DNA of 49,748 nucleotides from an uncultured Mucispirillum sp. (GTDB lineage Bacteria > Chrysiogenota > Deferribacteres > Deferribacterales > Mucispirillaceae), in contig CALUWN010000014.1 in assembly GCA_944324495.1 (NCBI GenBank), positions 1 to 49,748 on the forward strand. Direction: 5' to 3'. Every line of letters starts with the position of its first letter. Positions within the stretch are counted from its first letter, which is position 1. A program made the position numbers and the translations under genes. The notes beneath the pieces are model-generated. The model made no database searches, was not told the DNA's origin, and was given only the letters and a program-made list of their open reading frames with translations. Positions 18,503 to 26,792 of the stretch are shown here, in pieces.

Positions 18503-18531
18503 TAAAAAAAAAGGCGAAGAAAATCTTCGCC
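18503..18531 (-). terminator. Intrinsic terminator of tRNA-Pro
   Basis: GGCGAAGA (18513-18520) pairs perfectly with TCTTCGCC (18524-18531) around a three-base loop. On the minus strand it is followed by a run of ten T. It lies five bases after the tRNA-Pro gene. Confidence 0.88.
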
Positions 18532-18536
18532 AAAAA

Positions 18537-18608
18537 TCGGGGCGACAGGATTTGAACCTGCGACATCCTGTTCCCAAGACAGGCGCGCTACCCCTGCGCT
18601 ACGCCCCG
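18537..18608 (-). tRNA. tRNA-Pro (anticodon TGG)
   Basis: Read on the minus strand, the 7-bp acceptor stem is CGGGGCG with CGCCCCG, the anticodon stem CCTGT/ACAGG encloses CTTGGGA (anticodon TGG), and the T arm contains GTTCAAAT. Discriminator base is A; CCA is not encoded. Length 72. An intrinsic terminator follows immediately. Confidence 0.96.
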
Positions 18609-18738
18609 CTGAGATGTTATGTATATATTAAATAAAATATATTGTCAACATATTTTTTAAAAAAATTATTTTTTTATGTTACCTTTTACCGTGATTTACG
18701 ACTATAATAAAAAAAATTTAATAGAAATAAAAAATTAT

Positions 18739-18806
18739 TAGACATATAGTATAAATAGTTATATAATAACAGATAGTTATATAATAGTAGACAGTTGTAT
18801 AATGAT
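18739..18806 (+). promoter_or_regulatory. Promoter with three tandem 18-bp repeats upstream of the histidine kinase
   Basis: TAGACA at 18739-18744 and TATAAT at 18762-18767 are 17 bases apart, a good sigma70-like promoter. Overlapping and following it are three 18-bp units at 18753, 18771 and 18789, each close to AGATAGTTATATAATAGT, so TATAAT occurs three times at 18-bp steps. They could be a regulator binding array or duplicated -10 elements. Confidence 0.5.
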
Positions 18807-18827
18807 TTAAATGAATAAGGGTATAAT

Positions 18828-21077
18828 ATGCAGATAATAATGAATTCATCTATTGCGAAACTTTTAAACCAGTCACCACTTCCTGCTGTTATCATTAATG
18901 GAGAATCAGCCAGTATGTGGTATAATGATGCCTATATTAACCAGTTAAAAGATTACCCTACTTTAATGGATGTATTAAAGAAAATATTTTTGTTTGATGA
19001 GCAAAAAACTTATTCATTTATTAATACTAAAGCCAATGAAAAAATAAGTACTGTTTTTAATAATATTAAATATCATTTACATAAAGAATATAGAAAATCT
19101 ATTAACTTTACTATCATATCAATTATATCAGAAGATAAATACGCTTTTAATAATGATGGCGGCCGTACGGTAGAATATTTCTTTATGCATATACCACAGC
19201 CTTCTGTTATTTTTGATTTTAATACTAGAAAAGTAGAAACAGCAAACCACGCATTTTTAAAAATGTGCGGGCTGCCTATTGAACACATTAAAAGTATGTA
19301 TATAGCAAGCCTTTTCCCAGAAAGTGCTCATTTAATTAATAACTTCCTTAATTCTCAAACACCTTATTCAAAAACATTTTTAATAAACCAGTATAACCTT
19401 GAAAATAATAAAATAATGATTTTTGAAGTAATACCTATAATAAAAGAAGAAGAAAACAATACATATAAAGTTACATTTATGTTAAGGGATATTTTTGGGG
19501 AAATAGAAACCCAAAGAGACCAAATTAGTGAAGATTTTTTAAAATACCAGTTTTTAACTCGTTCCATATCTGACAGTATGCTTATAGTAAACGGCGGTAT
19601 GATTATGGATGTTAATAATGCTGCATGTCAGTTGTGGAAATATGAAAAAGAAGAACTGATTAATAAACCGTTATCTATGCTTATTCCTGATGCTGCAAAC
19701 TATATTGATAATGCGTCTACTGTTAAAGGCAGCTCTATTCGTTTTGTTGGTGTTAAAAAGGATAAAACTCAGTTTAATGGTGCATTAAGAGTACAGGCTT
19801 TTGATAACTTTAATAAAAAATCTATGGTTTATATTATTAGAGATTTAACTGACCATATAGCTGTTGCACGTATTATGGAAGAACAAAGTGATTTTACATC
19901 TGTTATATTTAATACTCAGCCTAATATGATAGCAGTGTTTAATGATGAACATATGCTTACACGCTGCAATAAACTGTTTTTAGATTTTTTTGGCTATGAA
20001 TCTATTGAGGAAGCAATACATAATATTGGCGATATATCTTCAAGATTTATTGCTGGCGATGATAAAATGTTTATCAGCAGTGAACATAAAAATGACTGGT
20101 TTATACTTCCTATAGAGCATCCTAATTTAGAATATATGGTTGGTATGAAAAATGCCCAAGGGGTATATAATATTTTCAGCCTTAAATCTACATTAATGGA
20201 AAATGAAACAAATACTTTTTATGTGGTATCTTTTACTAACATTACAGAAATTATAGAACGTCAGCACTGCTTAAAAGAAGCAAATAATATTATAGCATCA
20301 TTTAATGATGATATGAAAAGTATAATAGAATCTAATATGCTTACATTAGCACAATATCAGAAACTAGCTACCATTGGTACAATGATTAGCTTTATTACTC
20401 ACCAGTGGAAACAGCCTCTTAATGCTATTGGGCTTATTGCACAAAATACTGAGGATATCTTAACAGAAGATGATGAGTTTGATAGAGATGATATTGTTGG
20501 TATGATGCAGTCTATTATGAACCATATTGTTTTTATGTCTGAAACCATGGAAAACTTTAAAAACTTCTTTAAACCAGAAGATGTAAGCGTTCCATTTGCA
20601 GTTATATCATCCATTAAATCAATAATGAGCCTTTTAACTCCTGCACTTAAAAAAAGCAATATAGAAGTAATATATGATATGCCGCAGGAGCTGGAAAGAG
20701 TCCGCGTCTTTGGCTTTATTAATGACTTAAAACAAGTGATTATGAATATTATTGTAAATGGTAAAGATTCTATTACTCTGCGTAAAGAAAGTGAGCCAGA
20801 ATTAAAAGGGCAGATAATAATAAAACTTCATACAGTAAACGATGAACGCATTATTATTTCTATCATAGATAACGGTACTGGTTTAAGCGAAGAAACTATT
20901 AAAAAAATCTTTGAAATGCACTATACCACAAAAGGTGCTAACGGAACAGGTATAGGAATGTATATGGCACAAATGATTATTGATAAAATGGAAGGCACAC
21001 TGGTTGTTGGTAACAGAAATGACGGAGAAAAAGGTGCTCTTATTGAAATCAATATGCCGATATATAAAGAACACTAA
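18828..21077 (+). CDS. Sensor histidine kinase with three PAS-like domains
   Basis: A 749-residue soluble-looking kinase. Three PAS-like regions are recognisable at about 105-225 (FFMHIPQPSVIFDF), 235-345 (SDSMLIVNGGMIMDVNNAAC) and 350-475 (FNTQPNMIAVFNDEHM). The phosphoacceptor is His525 in ITHQWKQPLNAIG, the HQWxQPLN type of H-box. The ATPase domain has an N-box (IIVNGKDSI), DNGTGLSE and GANGTGIGMY. No transmembrane helix is evident, so it probably senses an internal signal. AAGGG precedes the ATG. No response regulator is adjacent. It converges on the TorD gene with three bases between stops; a link to molybdoenzyme control is possible but unproven. Confidence 0.9.
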   Translation: MQIIMNSSIAKLLNQSPLPAVIINGESASMWYNDAYINQLKDYPTLMDVLKKIFLFDEQKTYSFINTKANEKISTVFNNIKYHLHKEYRKSINFTIISIISEDKYAFNNDGGRTVEYFFMHIPQPSVIFDFNTRKVETANHAFLKMCGLPIEHIKSMYIASLFPESAHLINNFLNSQTPYSKTFLINQYNLENNKIMIFEVIPIIKEEENNTYKVTFMLRDIFGEIETQRDQISEDFLKYQFLTRSISDSMLIVNGGMIMDVNNAACQLWKYEKEELINKPLSMLIPDAANYIDNASTVKGSSIRFVGVKKDKTQFNGALRVQAFDNFNKKSMVYIIRDLTDHIAVARIMEEQSDFTSVIFNTQPNMIAVFNDEHMLTRCNKLFLDFFGYESIEEAIHNIGDISSRFIAGDDKMFISSEHKNDWFILPIEHPNLEYMVGMKNAQGVYNIFSLKSTLMENETNTFYVVSFTNITEIIERQHCLKEANNIIASFNDDMKSIIESNMLTLAQYQKLATIGTMISFITHQWKQPLNAIGLIAQNTEDILTEDDEFDRDDIVGMMQSIMNHIVFMSETMENFKNFFKPEDVSVPFAVISSIKSIMSLLTPALKKSNIEVIYDMPQELERVRVFGFINDLKQVIMNIIVNGKDSITLRKESEPELKGQIIIKLHTVNDERIIISIIDNGTGLSEETIKKIFEMHYTTKGANGTGIGMYMAQMIIDKMEGTLVVGNRNDGEKGALIEINMPIYKEH

Positions 21078-21080
21078 TTT

Positions 21081-21776
21081 TTAAGCTGTTATTTCTGCTA
21101 AATATTCTTTATCGTAAGTTAAAAACCCTAAAAGCAGGTGTGATACTGCCAAATATAATGGATATTTATAACTTGTTTTTTTGCAGAACTCAGCCATATT
21201 TTTGCAAGCTGAGCTTATCCAGTCATACATATAATTATTTAAAAACACATACTGCTCTTTTAATACATCTTTAATATTTTCATCAAGCCCTTTATTATGC
21301 ATATCAATTATAAGCCCATTCATTTCACGCATAAATAAAAGTTCCATAGAAATATGGTCATCACTTTCTGTATATCCTGCTGGTTTTTTAAACCTGCGTA
21401 TTTCATAATATTCCAGCACTCGCTCCCATGGAGCATCCATTTCCATACCAGTAATTGCAACCGATGAAGAACATGGTACATTAGAAGCTCCAGTTAAAAA
21501 TATTGAAGTCCACTGTATATTTAGTTCTTCTAAAAGTGCTGATTTATCATCTGCATTTTCTTCAAGTTCAACGTACTTTTTTAATACTTCTACACCATAA
21601 GATATATCATTATTATTATATTCAGAAGCAAGATTAGAAAATACTTCCACATACTTTTTACTTAACCCTATAAACTCCTGTTCCACAGGCAGCTTTAATA
21701 CATATGAAAAATATTCATATATTGCTCCCCTGCCCATAGTTTCATTAAAAAAATCTTGATTATATAATTCTGCCAT
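21081..21776 (-). CDS. TorD/DmsD family molybdoenzyme chaperone
   Basis: A 231-residue all-helical protein. The segment SDDHISMELLFMREM matches the conserved DHxxxELxFM signature of the TorD/DmsD/NarJ superfamily. These cytoplasmic chaperones bind the Tat signal of a molybdopterin enzyme and guard cofactor insertion. The Tat-exported oxidoreductase encoded upstream is the obvious client. AAGGATG precedes the ATG. A 410-bp hairpin-rich spacer separates it from the FeS subunit gene, so it may have its own transcript. Confidence 0.85.
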   Translation of the reverse strand: MAELYNQDFFNETMGRGAIYEYFSYVLKLPVEQEFIGLSKKYVEVFSNLASEYNNNDISYGVEVLKKYVELEENADDKSALLEELNIQWTSIFLTGASNVPCSSSVAITGMEMDAPWERVLEYYEIRRFKKPAGYTESDDHISMELLFMREMNGLIIDMHNKGLDENIKDVLKEQYVFLNNYMYDWISSACKNMAEFCKKTSYKYPLYLAVSHLLLGFLTYDKEYLAEITA

Positions 21777-22187
21777 TGTTTCATCCTTATTATAAAAGTA
21801 TGTAAAAATATATTATGCTTACCTGTTTATTACTTGATAAATCAAATAATTTCAAGTAATAAATATAAACCAAACTTAAAGCATATCTCTAAGTTTGGTT
21901 TATCCTGTTTTATTCTAATTTTGAATACTCTAAAGGCTGTAAATTTTTATTTACAGCATTCAGACTGTCAAAAAAGTTATTTATTATTTCAAACTTATAC
22001 TAAGAAATATTATTCACATTATAAATTAATCTGTTTAACTAAATTTGGAGCATGTATCCAAGTTTAGTTACCATCAAGAGCCTAATAAATGCGGTGAGCA
22101 TTATTAGGCTGGCAAAAAACTGGCGAAAAAATGTATTTTTTCGCCAAGATAAAGGCTGCAAATTTTCATTTACAGCCTTTATATAAT
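21777..22187. repeat. Intergenic spacer with six closely spaced hairpins
   Basis: No convincing gene. Perfect or near-perfect stems occur at 21865-21903 (14 bp), 21936-21957 (9 bp), 22036-22070 (14 bp, one wobble), 22079-22110 (13 bp with a bulge), 22121-22146 (12 bp) and 22151-22180 (13 bp, one mismatch). The second and sixth share AGGCTG(T/C)AAAT and ATTTACAGC arms. The first and third both have A/CTAAxTTTGG-type arms and a GCAT-containing loop. A 77-codon frame across it is probably accidental. Confidence 0.7.
22113..22146 (-). terminator. Probable intrinsic terminator of the molybdoenzyme operon
   Basis: TGGCGAAAAAAT (22121-22132) pairs perfectly with ATTTTTTCGCCA (22135-22146) around a two-base loop. 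On the minus strand it is followed by GTTTTTTG. It lies about 42 bp after the FeS-subunit stop. Confidence 0.65.
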
Positions 22188-22841
22188 TTAGAATTTTTTA
22201 GGTTTTGCCCTAAATAAAAAGTTTGGTTTTGTTTCCATTTTAGATGCAGTATCTTCATGGTTATATGCCATTAATACTGTATCTCTTGCACTTTTTGCAT
22301 CAGGGTATTTTTTCATTAAATAATCATAAGTACCCCAGTCTAATGCACGTGCAAGGCATGAAGCAACACATGCTGGCTGCAGGCCTTCACCAGAAGTTAC
22401 CCTGTCCCAGCACATATCACATTTTCTCATTTTATGCCCTTCCATTACAGTATCCTGTAATATATTTTCATCTTTTGGCTCTTGAAAATCATCTGGTATT
22501 TGTGGTGCTTTATATGGGCATGCTGCAATACAGTCCCCAACACCTTGGCATATGTTTTCATCCACATACACAATACCAGTTTTTTCATCTTTAAATATAG
22601 CCTCTGTAGGGCAAGCGTTCATACATTTTGGGCTGTCGCAGTGGTTACAAGAATATACAGATATAAAAGCCTGCATATTTGGCCATGTACCAGATTCTGC
22701 ATCATGAAGATTACGCAGTTTTGCTCTGCCCGGTTTTAACTGCTGCCAGTCTTTGCAGGCAACAACACAAGTTTGGCAGCCCATACAGCGTGTCTGGTCA
22801 AAAAAGAAATATAATTGGTCTTTTACTAAATTTTCAGCCAT
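22188..22841 (-). CDS. DmsB-like four-cluster iron-sulfur subunit
   Basis: A 217-residue electron-transfer subunit of a DMSO-reductase-family complex. Four Cys groups are visible: CMGCQTCVVAC (19-29), CNHCDSPKCMNACP (65-78), CQGVGDCIAACP (98-109) and CDMCWDRV...CVASC (about 142-163). DmsB-type partners carry four [4Fe-4S] clusters and pass electrons to the catalytic subunit. The third group is odd: the second Cys of CxxCxxC is Val101. E. coli DmsB has Cys102 in this place, and its replacement is known to convert the cluster to [3Fe-4S]. GAGG precedes the ATG. It follows the catalytic gene by 15 bp. No membrane anchor gene (DmsC/NrfD type) is adjacent. Confidence 0.93.
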   Translation of the reverse strand: MAENLVKDQLYFFFDQTRCMGCQTCVVACKDWQQLKPGRAKLRNLHDAESGTWPNMQAFISVYSCNHCDSPKCMNACPTEAIFKDEKTGIVYVDENICQGVGDCIAACPYKAPQIPDDFQEPKDENILQDTVMEGHKMRKCDMCWDRVTSGEGLQPACVASCLARALDWGTYDYLMKKYPDAKSARDTVLMAYNHEDTASKMETKPNFLFRAKPKKF

Positions 22842-22856
22842 AATAGTCTACCTCAC

Positions 22857-25800
22857 TTATGCTTTTGAAATTTTAACACGGCAGTCGTTAGCTAATGTCA
22901 TACCTTGAGCCATACGAGAAGGCCTTGTGTTTGTTAATGTGTTTGCACAGCCGCCAACATCTATGTTTTTATAAGTTTTACCAGATGGAGATGTCCAGCT
23001 TTCAACAGGGTTATACCAAGAACCATGGCCGATATATACAGCATTCGGGCTTACCCTGTTACTTACGTGAGCAGAAGCTACTATTGCACCCCTGTCGTTT
23101 TCTATAACAACTAAATCACATTCTGCAATACCTTTATCTTTTGCAGTTACTGGGTTTATCCAGCAAGTTTCATATACACCATCATCAAGTGGGTTTGCAG
23201 GGTTTATATCTGCTGTATCTATTGTTTTACCAAAATGAGCAGCATTACCTTGTGCATCTCTTTTTGAGTATTTTAACTCGTTTAAGAAACCACTTGAGTT
23301 GTGTGTAGAGTGGGAACGGTACATTATGTGCCAAGTGTTTAATGTTAAATCATAATCAGCTTTACCGTATGTTTTACCAAATGGGTGGCTGTTATCTGCG
23401 TGCCTGCCTTCAATTAATGGTATATACATAGGTACTGGATATACATATCTTGGTTTATTTGATGCTGCAGTAACTGCTGGTGTACCATTATTATTTACAG
23501 CTGATGTACTTTTTGTATAAAGTTTACCATTGTTTAATAATGCACCACCGTTAATTTTACCTGCACCACCTTGCTTAATTGTGATACCGTCATCACCTAA
23601 TGTGGCAAGTGAAGTATAGTCTGTTGTATCTTCATTTATAAAATACCTTGCTTCATAGTCTTCCATATAACGAAGTGAGTATGCTTCAATTCTACCAGTG
23701 TATGTGTTTACTTTATTAGCTTTAGGGTCCTGCCTGAATTTTGCATAGAAAGTATTTACGCCTTTTTCATCATAAGCTGTGCCTAAGCCGTTTGTAAATT
23801 CGCTGTTATTTGCATAGCCTTGGTTATCTTTTAATGGGTCTTTACTTTTTACAACAAAGCCTTTTTTAGCTTCATCCCAACCCATCACTTTACCTGCTGC
23901 ATTAGTTGGTTTAGTTTCAGCAGCTTCATAAGATGCTTTCCAAAAAGCTTCTTCAAATTTACCGCGGTTAGCTACTATATTATCAGCAGTAATGCCTTGA
24001 GTATCAATACCGTTTGCATAGTTTTTACCACCTGCATCGCCTGTAGCTTGAGCAAGTATAAGGCCAATTTCAAGTTCGCATAATGCTTCACCCGGTGGGT
24101 TAATAGCTTTACCAGTAAATACATAGTTTCTACCGCCACCCCAAGAGTTGCCAGAAACTGTATATCTTTCAAAACCCATAGAGCCCGGTAATACCACATC
24201 TGCAAAACGGCATGACGGAGTCATAACGTTATCGCAAACCGTAATAAAATCTAACATATTTTCTTTATCATTATCTTTTAACTGATAAATGGCAGCATGT
24301 AAGTTAGAGTTACCTGCAGTAACAGCTACCTGATTACCAGACATTTGAGTAATCCAGCCAACAGGTGTGGAAACTGTCTGATTAGAACCAGTATTCCACC
24401 TTGCAGGGCGTACTTTTTTAGGCTTAACAGCAAATTTGCCATCTTCATATACAACTTTATCTACTGTAATAGGAGCTTGAAGAGATGCTTCCACGTTTTC
24501 AAGCCAAGTAAAACAAGGTGTAACGTTTGGAGTTGTGCCCCATGCTTCCATGTTATAAGAAGTATGTAATTTACCAACACTTGGGTCTACTGTGCAGAAA
24601 TTAAAGTTTGCCCTGGCACCAAGTGTATCAGCACCAGCAGTTACAGCATTAAGAGCTTTTCTATTATAACCGCCTTTTGCAGGGTCAGTTAATATATATG
24701 TGCCTTTATCTGAACTAAAGTTATCAACCACTTTTTTAGGAGCACCAGTTGCTCTTGCACCAAAACCAGCTGGTTTACCGCCTTTTTTACCTACTGAACC
24801 GTAAGATGTACCCTCTTGTCCATAGTTTCTAACAAGTGTATTAAAGCATATCCAAGAACGTACAATTTCTTCACTTTCTGTACAACGTTGGAAACCAGAG
24901 CCAGTCCATACAGTTACTTTTTCACTTAAAAAGTCATTTGCAAGCTGTTCTATTAATGCTTTATCAATACCTGTGATTTTTGAAGCCCACTCAGTATTTT
25001 TTTCAACCTGACCATAGCAGAATGTGTGTTTTTTAGCTAAATCATCATCTTTTGCAGCTGTCCAAGATTTTGTTTTGTAATCATAATCTGCAAGTTTATA
25101 GTTACGTACGTTATAGCCTATTTGGTCTGGGTAGATTGAAGCAGCTTTATTATAACCTTCATCTACAAGTTTAGTTGATTTACCAAAAATATAAGCAGAC
25201 CAAGATGTACCCGGCTGAACTTTTAATACATCATTAGTTAATGTATTAAATGGAGCAGCTGCTGTGTTTTGGTATGAACTGTTTACATCTGCACCGTCTG
25301 CATCATCTGTATCAAAGAAACCAAAAAGGTATTTACCAATAGCTTTTCTTAAATCAGCAGCTGATGCATCTTTTTTAAGACCATATAAACCTTTTAATTT
25401 TGCAAGTGCATCTTTATTTGTCATAATATAGTGAACCATACCCATAACTAAGGCTGCATCTGTACCGTTTGCGATACCTACATATTTAAAATTAGGGTGG
25501 CTTTCCATAAGAGCAGCAGTTTGAGAATATCTGCCGTCAATTAAATATATTTTTGCATTTGGGTTTTTATCTTTTAATTGTGCAAGGTAATATGATATTT
25601 GAGGTGTCCACTGAGTTTCACTCATATTGTGGCCCCATATAACTATTACATCAGCATTAACTGCATCACTGTATGAGTTACTTGCTGCATCATGAGCCTG
25701 AGAATATGCATAATAACCTTGAATAATAGGTGTTACATGCTCCCAAGCTGGCCAAGAATAGTCTTGAATAGGTCCAAAAGCAGAACGGAAACCAGTATCA

Positions 25801-26459
25801 AAACCTTCAAAACCATGGGTAACACCACCGTCATGAGTTAAGTATGTACCAATACCTGCAACAGCTTTACCGTCCACGCCTAAAGTACCGCCAGAACCTG
25901 AAGCATAAAGCCCATAAACAGAACCATTACCACAGTTTGCTTTAACTTTTGCCATTTTAGTTTTGTAGTACTCAGAAACTTCTTTCCATGTAGCTTTTTT
26001 GAATGTGGTTAAATCACCACGAGTGCCAGTTTGAATTAAAGGATATTTTAAACGGTTTGAATAGTAAAGAGTAGATTTACGGCTTCTACATCTTGGGCAA
26101 GCTCTGTCCTGTGGGTTATCACCCTTATCTAACTCTCTTTCAACACGCTCATCTGTAACGATACGCTTAACAGCACCATCTTTTACAAATGCTTTTAAAA
26201 CGCAGTTTTCACCACCGCAGTTGTGAGGAGTAGCACCCCAGAATATTTCTCCATCCAATGTGCCAGCAGCCTTGTCTGATGATAATGCAGGTGTGTAATT
26301 ATAGTTGCTGTCAGTAACTACACTGGTAGTATTATCACCTGCAGCCTTTTCATCTTTTGACTTAGTACAGCCAAAAAGTGAAACGGCAGCACCAAGTGCA
26401 AGAGAACCTTTTAAAAAAGTACGTCTTGAAACTTGATTTTTTGAAATTTCTTCTCCCAT
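22857..26459 (-). CDS. Tat-exported DMSO-reductase-family molybdopterin oxidoreductase
   Basis: About 1200 residues, much longer than DmsA (about 800). Start chosen at the ATG at 26459, with GGAGG five bases upstream. The leader has a twin-arginine motif (SRRTFLKGS, residues 11-19) and then SLFGC, so Cys31 may be lipidated. The N-terminal FeS region reads ATPHNCGGENC (Cys81, Cys86), then ACPRC (Cys121, Cys124): Thr replaces the usual first Cys, one residue is added before Cys86, and Cys124 is extra. IQDYSW aligns with GDYS of DMSO reductases, making Ser235 the predicted Mo ligand. The C-terminal region (SPNAVYIGHGSWYNP) matches the molybdopterin-dinucleotide-binding domain. Substrate not predictable. 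Probably periplasmic, with the downstream FeS subunit. Confidence 0.92.
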   Translation of the reverse strand: MGEEISKNQVSRRTFLKGSLALGAAVSLFGCTKSKDEKAAGDNTTSVVTDSNYNYTPALSSDKAAGTLDGEIFWGATPHNCGGENCVLKAFVKDGAVKRIVTDERVERELDKGDNPQDRACPRCRSRKSTLYYSNRLKYPLIQTGTRGDLTTFKKATWKEVSEYYKTKMAKVKANCGNGSVYGLYASGSGGTLGVDGKAVAGIGTYLTHDGGVTHGFEGFDTGFRSAFGPIQDYSWPAWEHVTPIIQGYYAYSQAHDAASNSYSDAVNADVIVIWGHNMSETQWTPQISYYLAQLKDKNPNAKIYLIDGRYSQTAALMESHPNFKYVGIANGTDAALVMGMVHYIMTNKDALAKLKGLYGLKKDASAADLRKAIGKYLFGFFDTDDADGADVNSSYQNTAAAPFNTLTNDVLKVQPGTSWSAYIFGKSTKLVDEGYNKAASIYPDQIGYNVRNYKLADYDYKTKSWTAAKDDDLAKKHTFCYGQVEKNTEWASKITGIDKALIEQLANDFLSEKVTVWTGSGFQRCTESEEIVRSWICFNTLVRNYGQEGTSYGSVGKKGGKPAGFGARATGAPKKVVDNFSSDKGTYILTDPAKGGYNRKALNAVTAGADTLGARANFNFCTVDPSVGKLHTSYNMEAWGTTPNVTPCFTWLENVEASLQAPITVDKVVYEDGKFAVKPKKVRPARWNTGSNQTVSTPVGWITQMSGNQVAVTAGNSNLHAAIYQLKDNDKENMLDFITVCDNVMTPSCRFADVVLPGSMGFERYTVSGNSWGGGRNYVFTGKAINPPGEALCELEIGLILAQATGDAGGKNYANGIDTQGITADNIVANRGKFEEAFWKASYEAAETKPTNAAGKVMGWDEAKKGFVVKSKDPLKDNQGYANNSEFTNGLGTAYDEKGVNTFYAKFRQDPKANKVNTYTGRIEAYSLRYMEDYEARYFINEDTTDYTSLATLGDDGITIKQGGAGKINGGALLNNGKLYTKSTSAVNNNGTPAVTAASNKPRYVYPVPMYIPLIEGRHADNSHPFGKTYGKADYDLTLNTWHIMYRSHSTHNSSGFLNELKYSKRDAQGNAAHFGKTIDTADINPANPLDDGVYETCWINPVTAKDKGIAECDLVVIENDRGAIVASAHVSNRVSPNAVYIGHGSWYNPVESWTSPSGKTYKNIDVGGCANTLTNTRPSRMAQGMTLANDCRVKISKA

Positions 26460-26792
26460 ACCTACCTCCAAAGATTTTGCTCATACTTGGATACTAACAT
26501 AGCAAAAAATATAAATCAAATAGTTTTTTATTTTATTTCATACAAAGTAACTATGATTTTAAATATATACTAAATAAGATAATTTTAGTATAATTTAGAT
26601 AAATTTACTATATTATATTATATAATATAAATTGGATACATAACTTTACACTTTTACAATATGAATATTGTATAGAAAAATAAAATTTTTTTGAATTATT
26701 TTTTATAAAAGTTTACTCTTAAAATAATATTGTGTTTTATTACTAATAAGATAGATATAAAATATATTTGAGACTTTTATAAATATTATAAC
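26460..26792. other. AT-rich spacer upstream of the molybdoenzyme operon
   Basis: About 330 bases with no gene. Near its left end it carries the molybdoenzyme promoter and ribosome site. The rest is almost pure A/T, with an 18-nt palindrome at 26613-26630 (TTATATTATATAATATAA) that is low in complexity. No clear terminator for hsdR, tRNA-like repeat or mobile-element end was seen. Confidence 0.6.
26491..26519 (-). promoter_or_regulatory. Promoter candidate for the molybdoenzyme operon
   Basis: On the minus strand TTGATT (26514-26519) and TAGTAT (26491-26496) are separated by 17 bases, about 32 bases before the ATG. No full FNR-type TTGAT-N4-ATCAA box was found. Confidence 0.5.

Noticed and set aside
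21834-22067. A 77-codon plus-strand ORF in the hairpin spacer
   Set aside because: It runs through three hairpins and lacks family features or a convincing ribosome site.
26613-26630. 18-nt perfect palindrome as an operator
   Set aside because: It is made only of A and T in an AT-rich spacer, so chance is a sufficient explanation.
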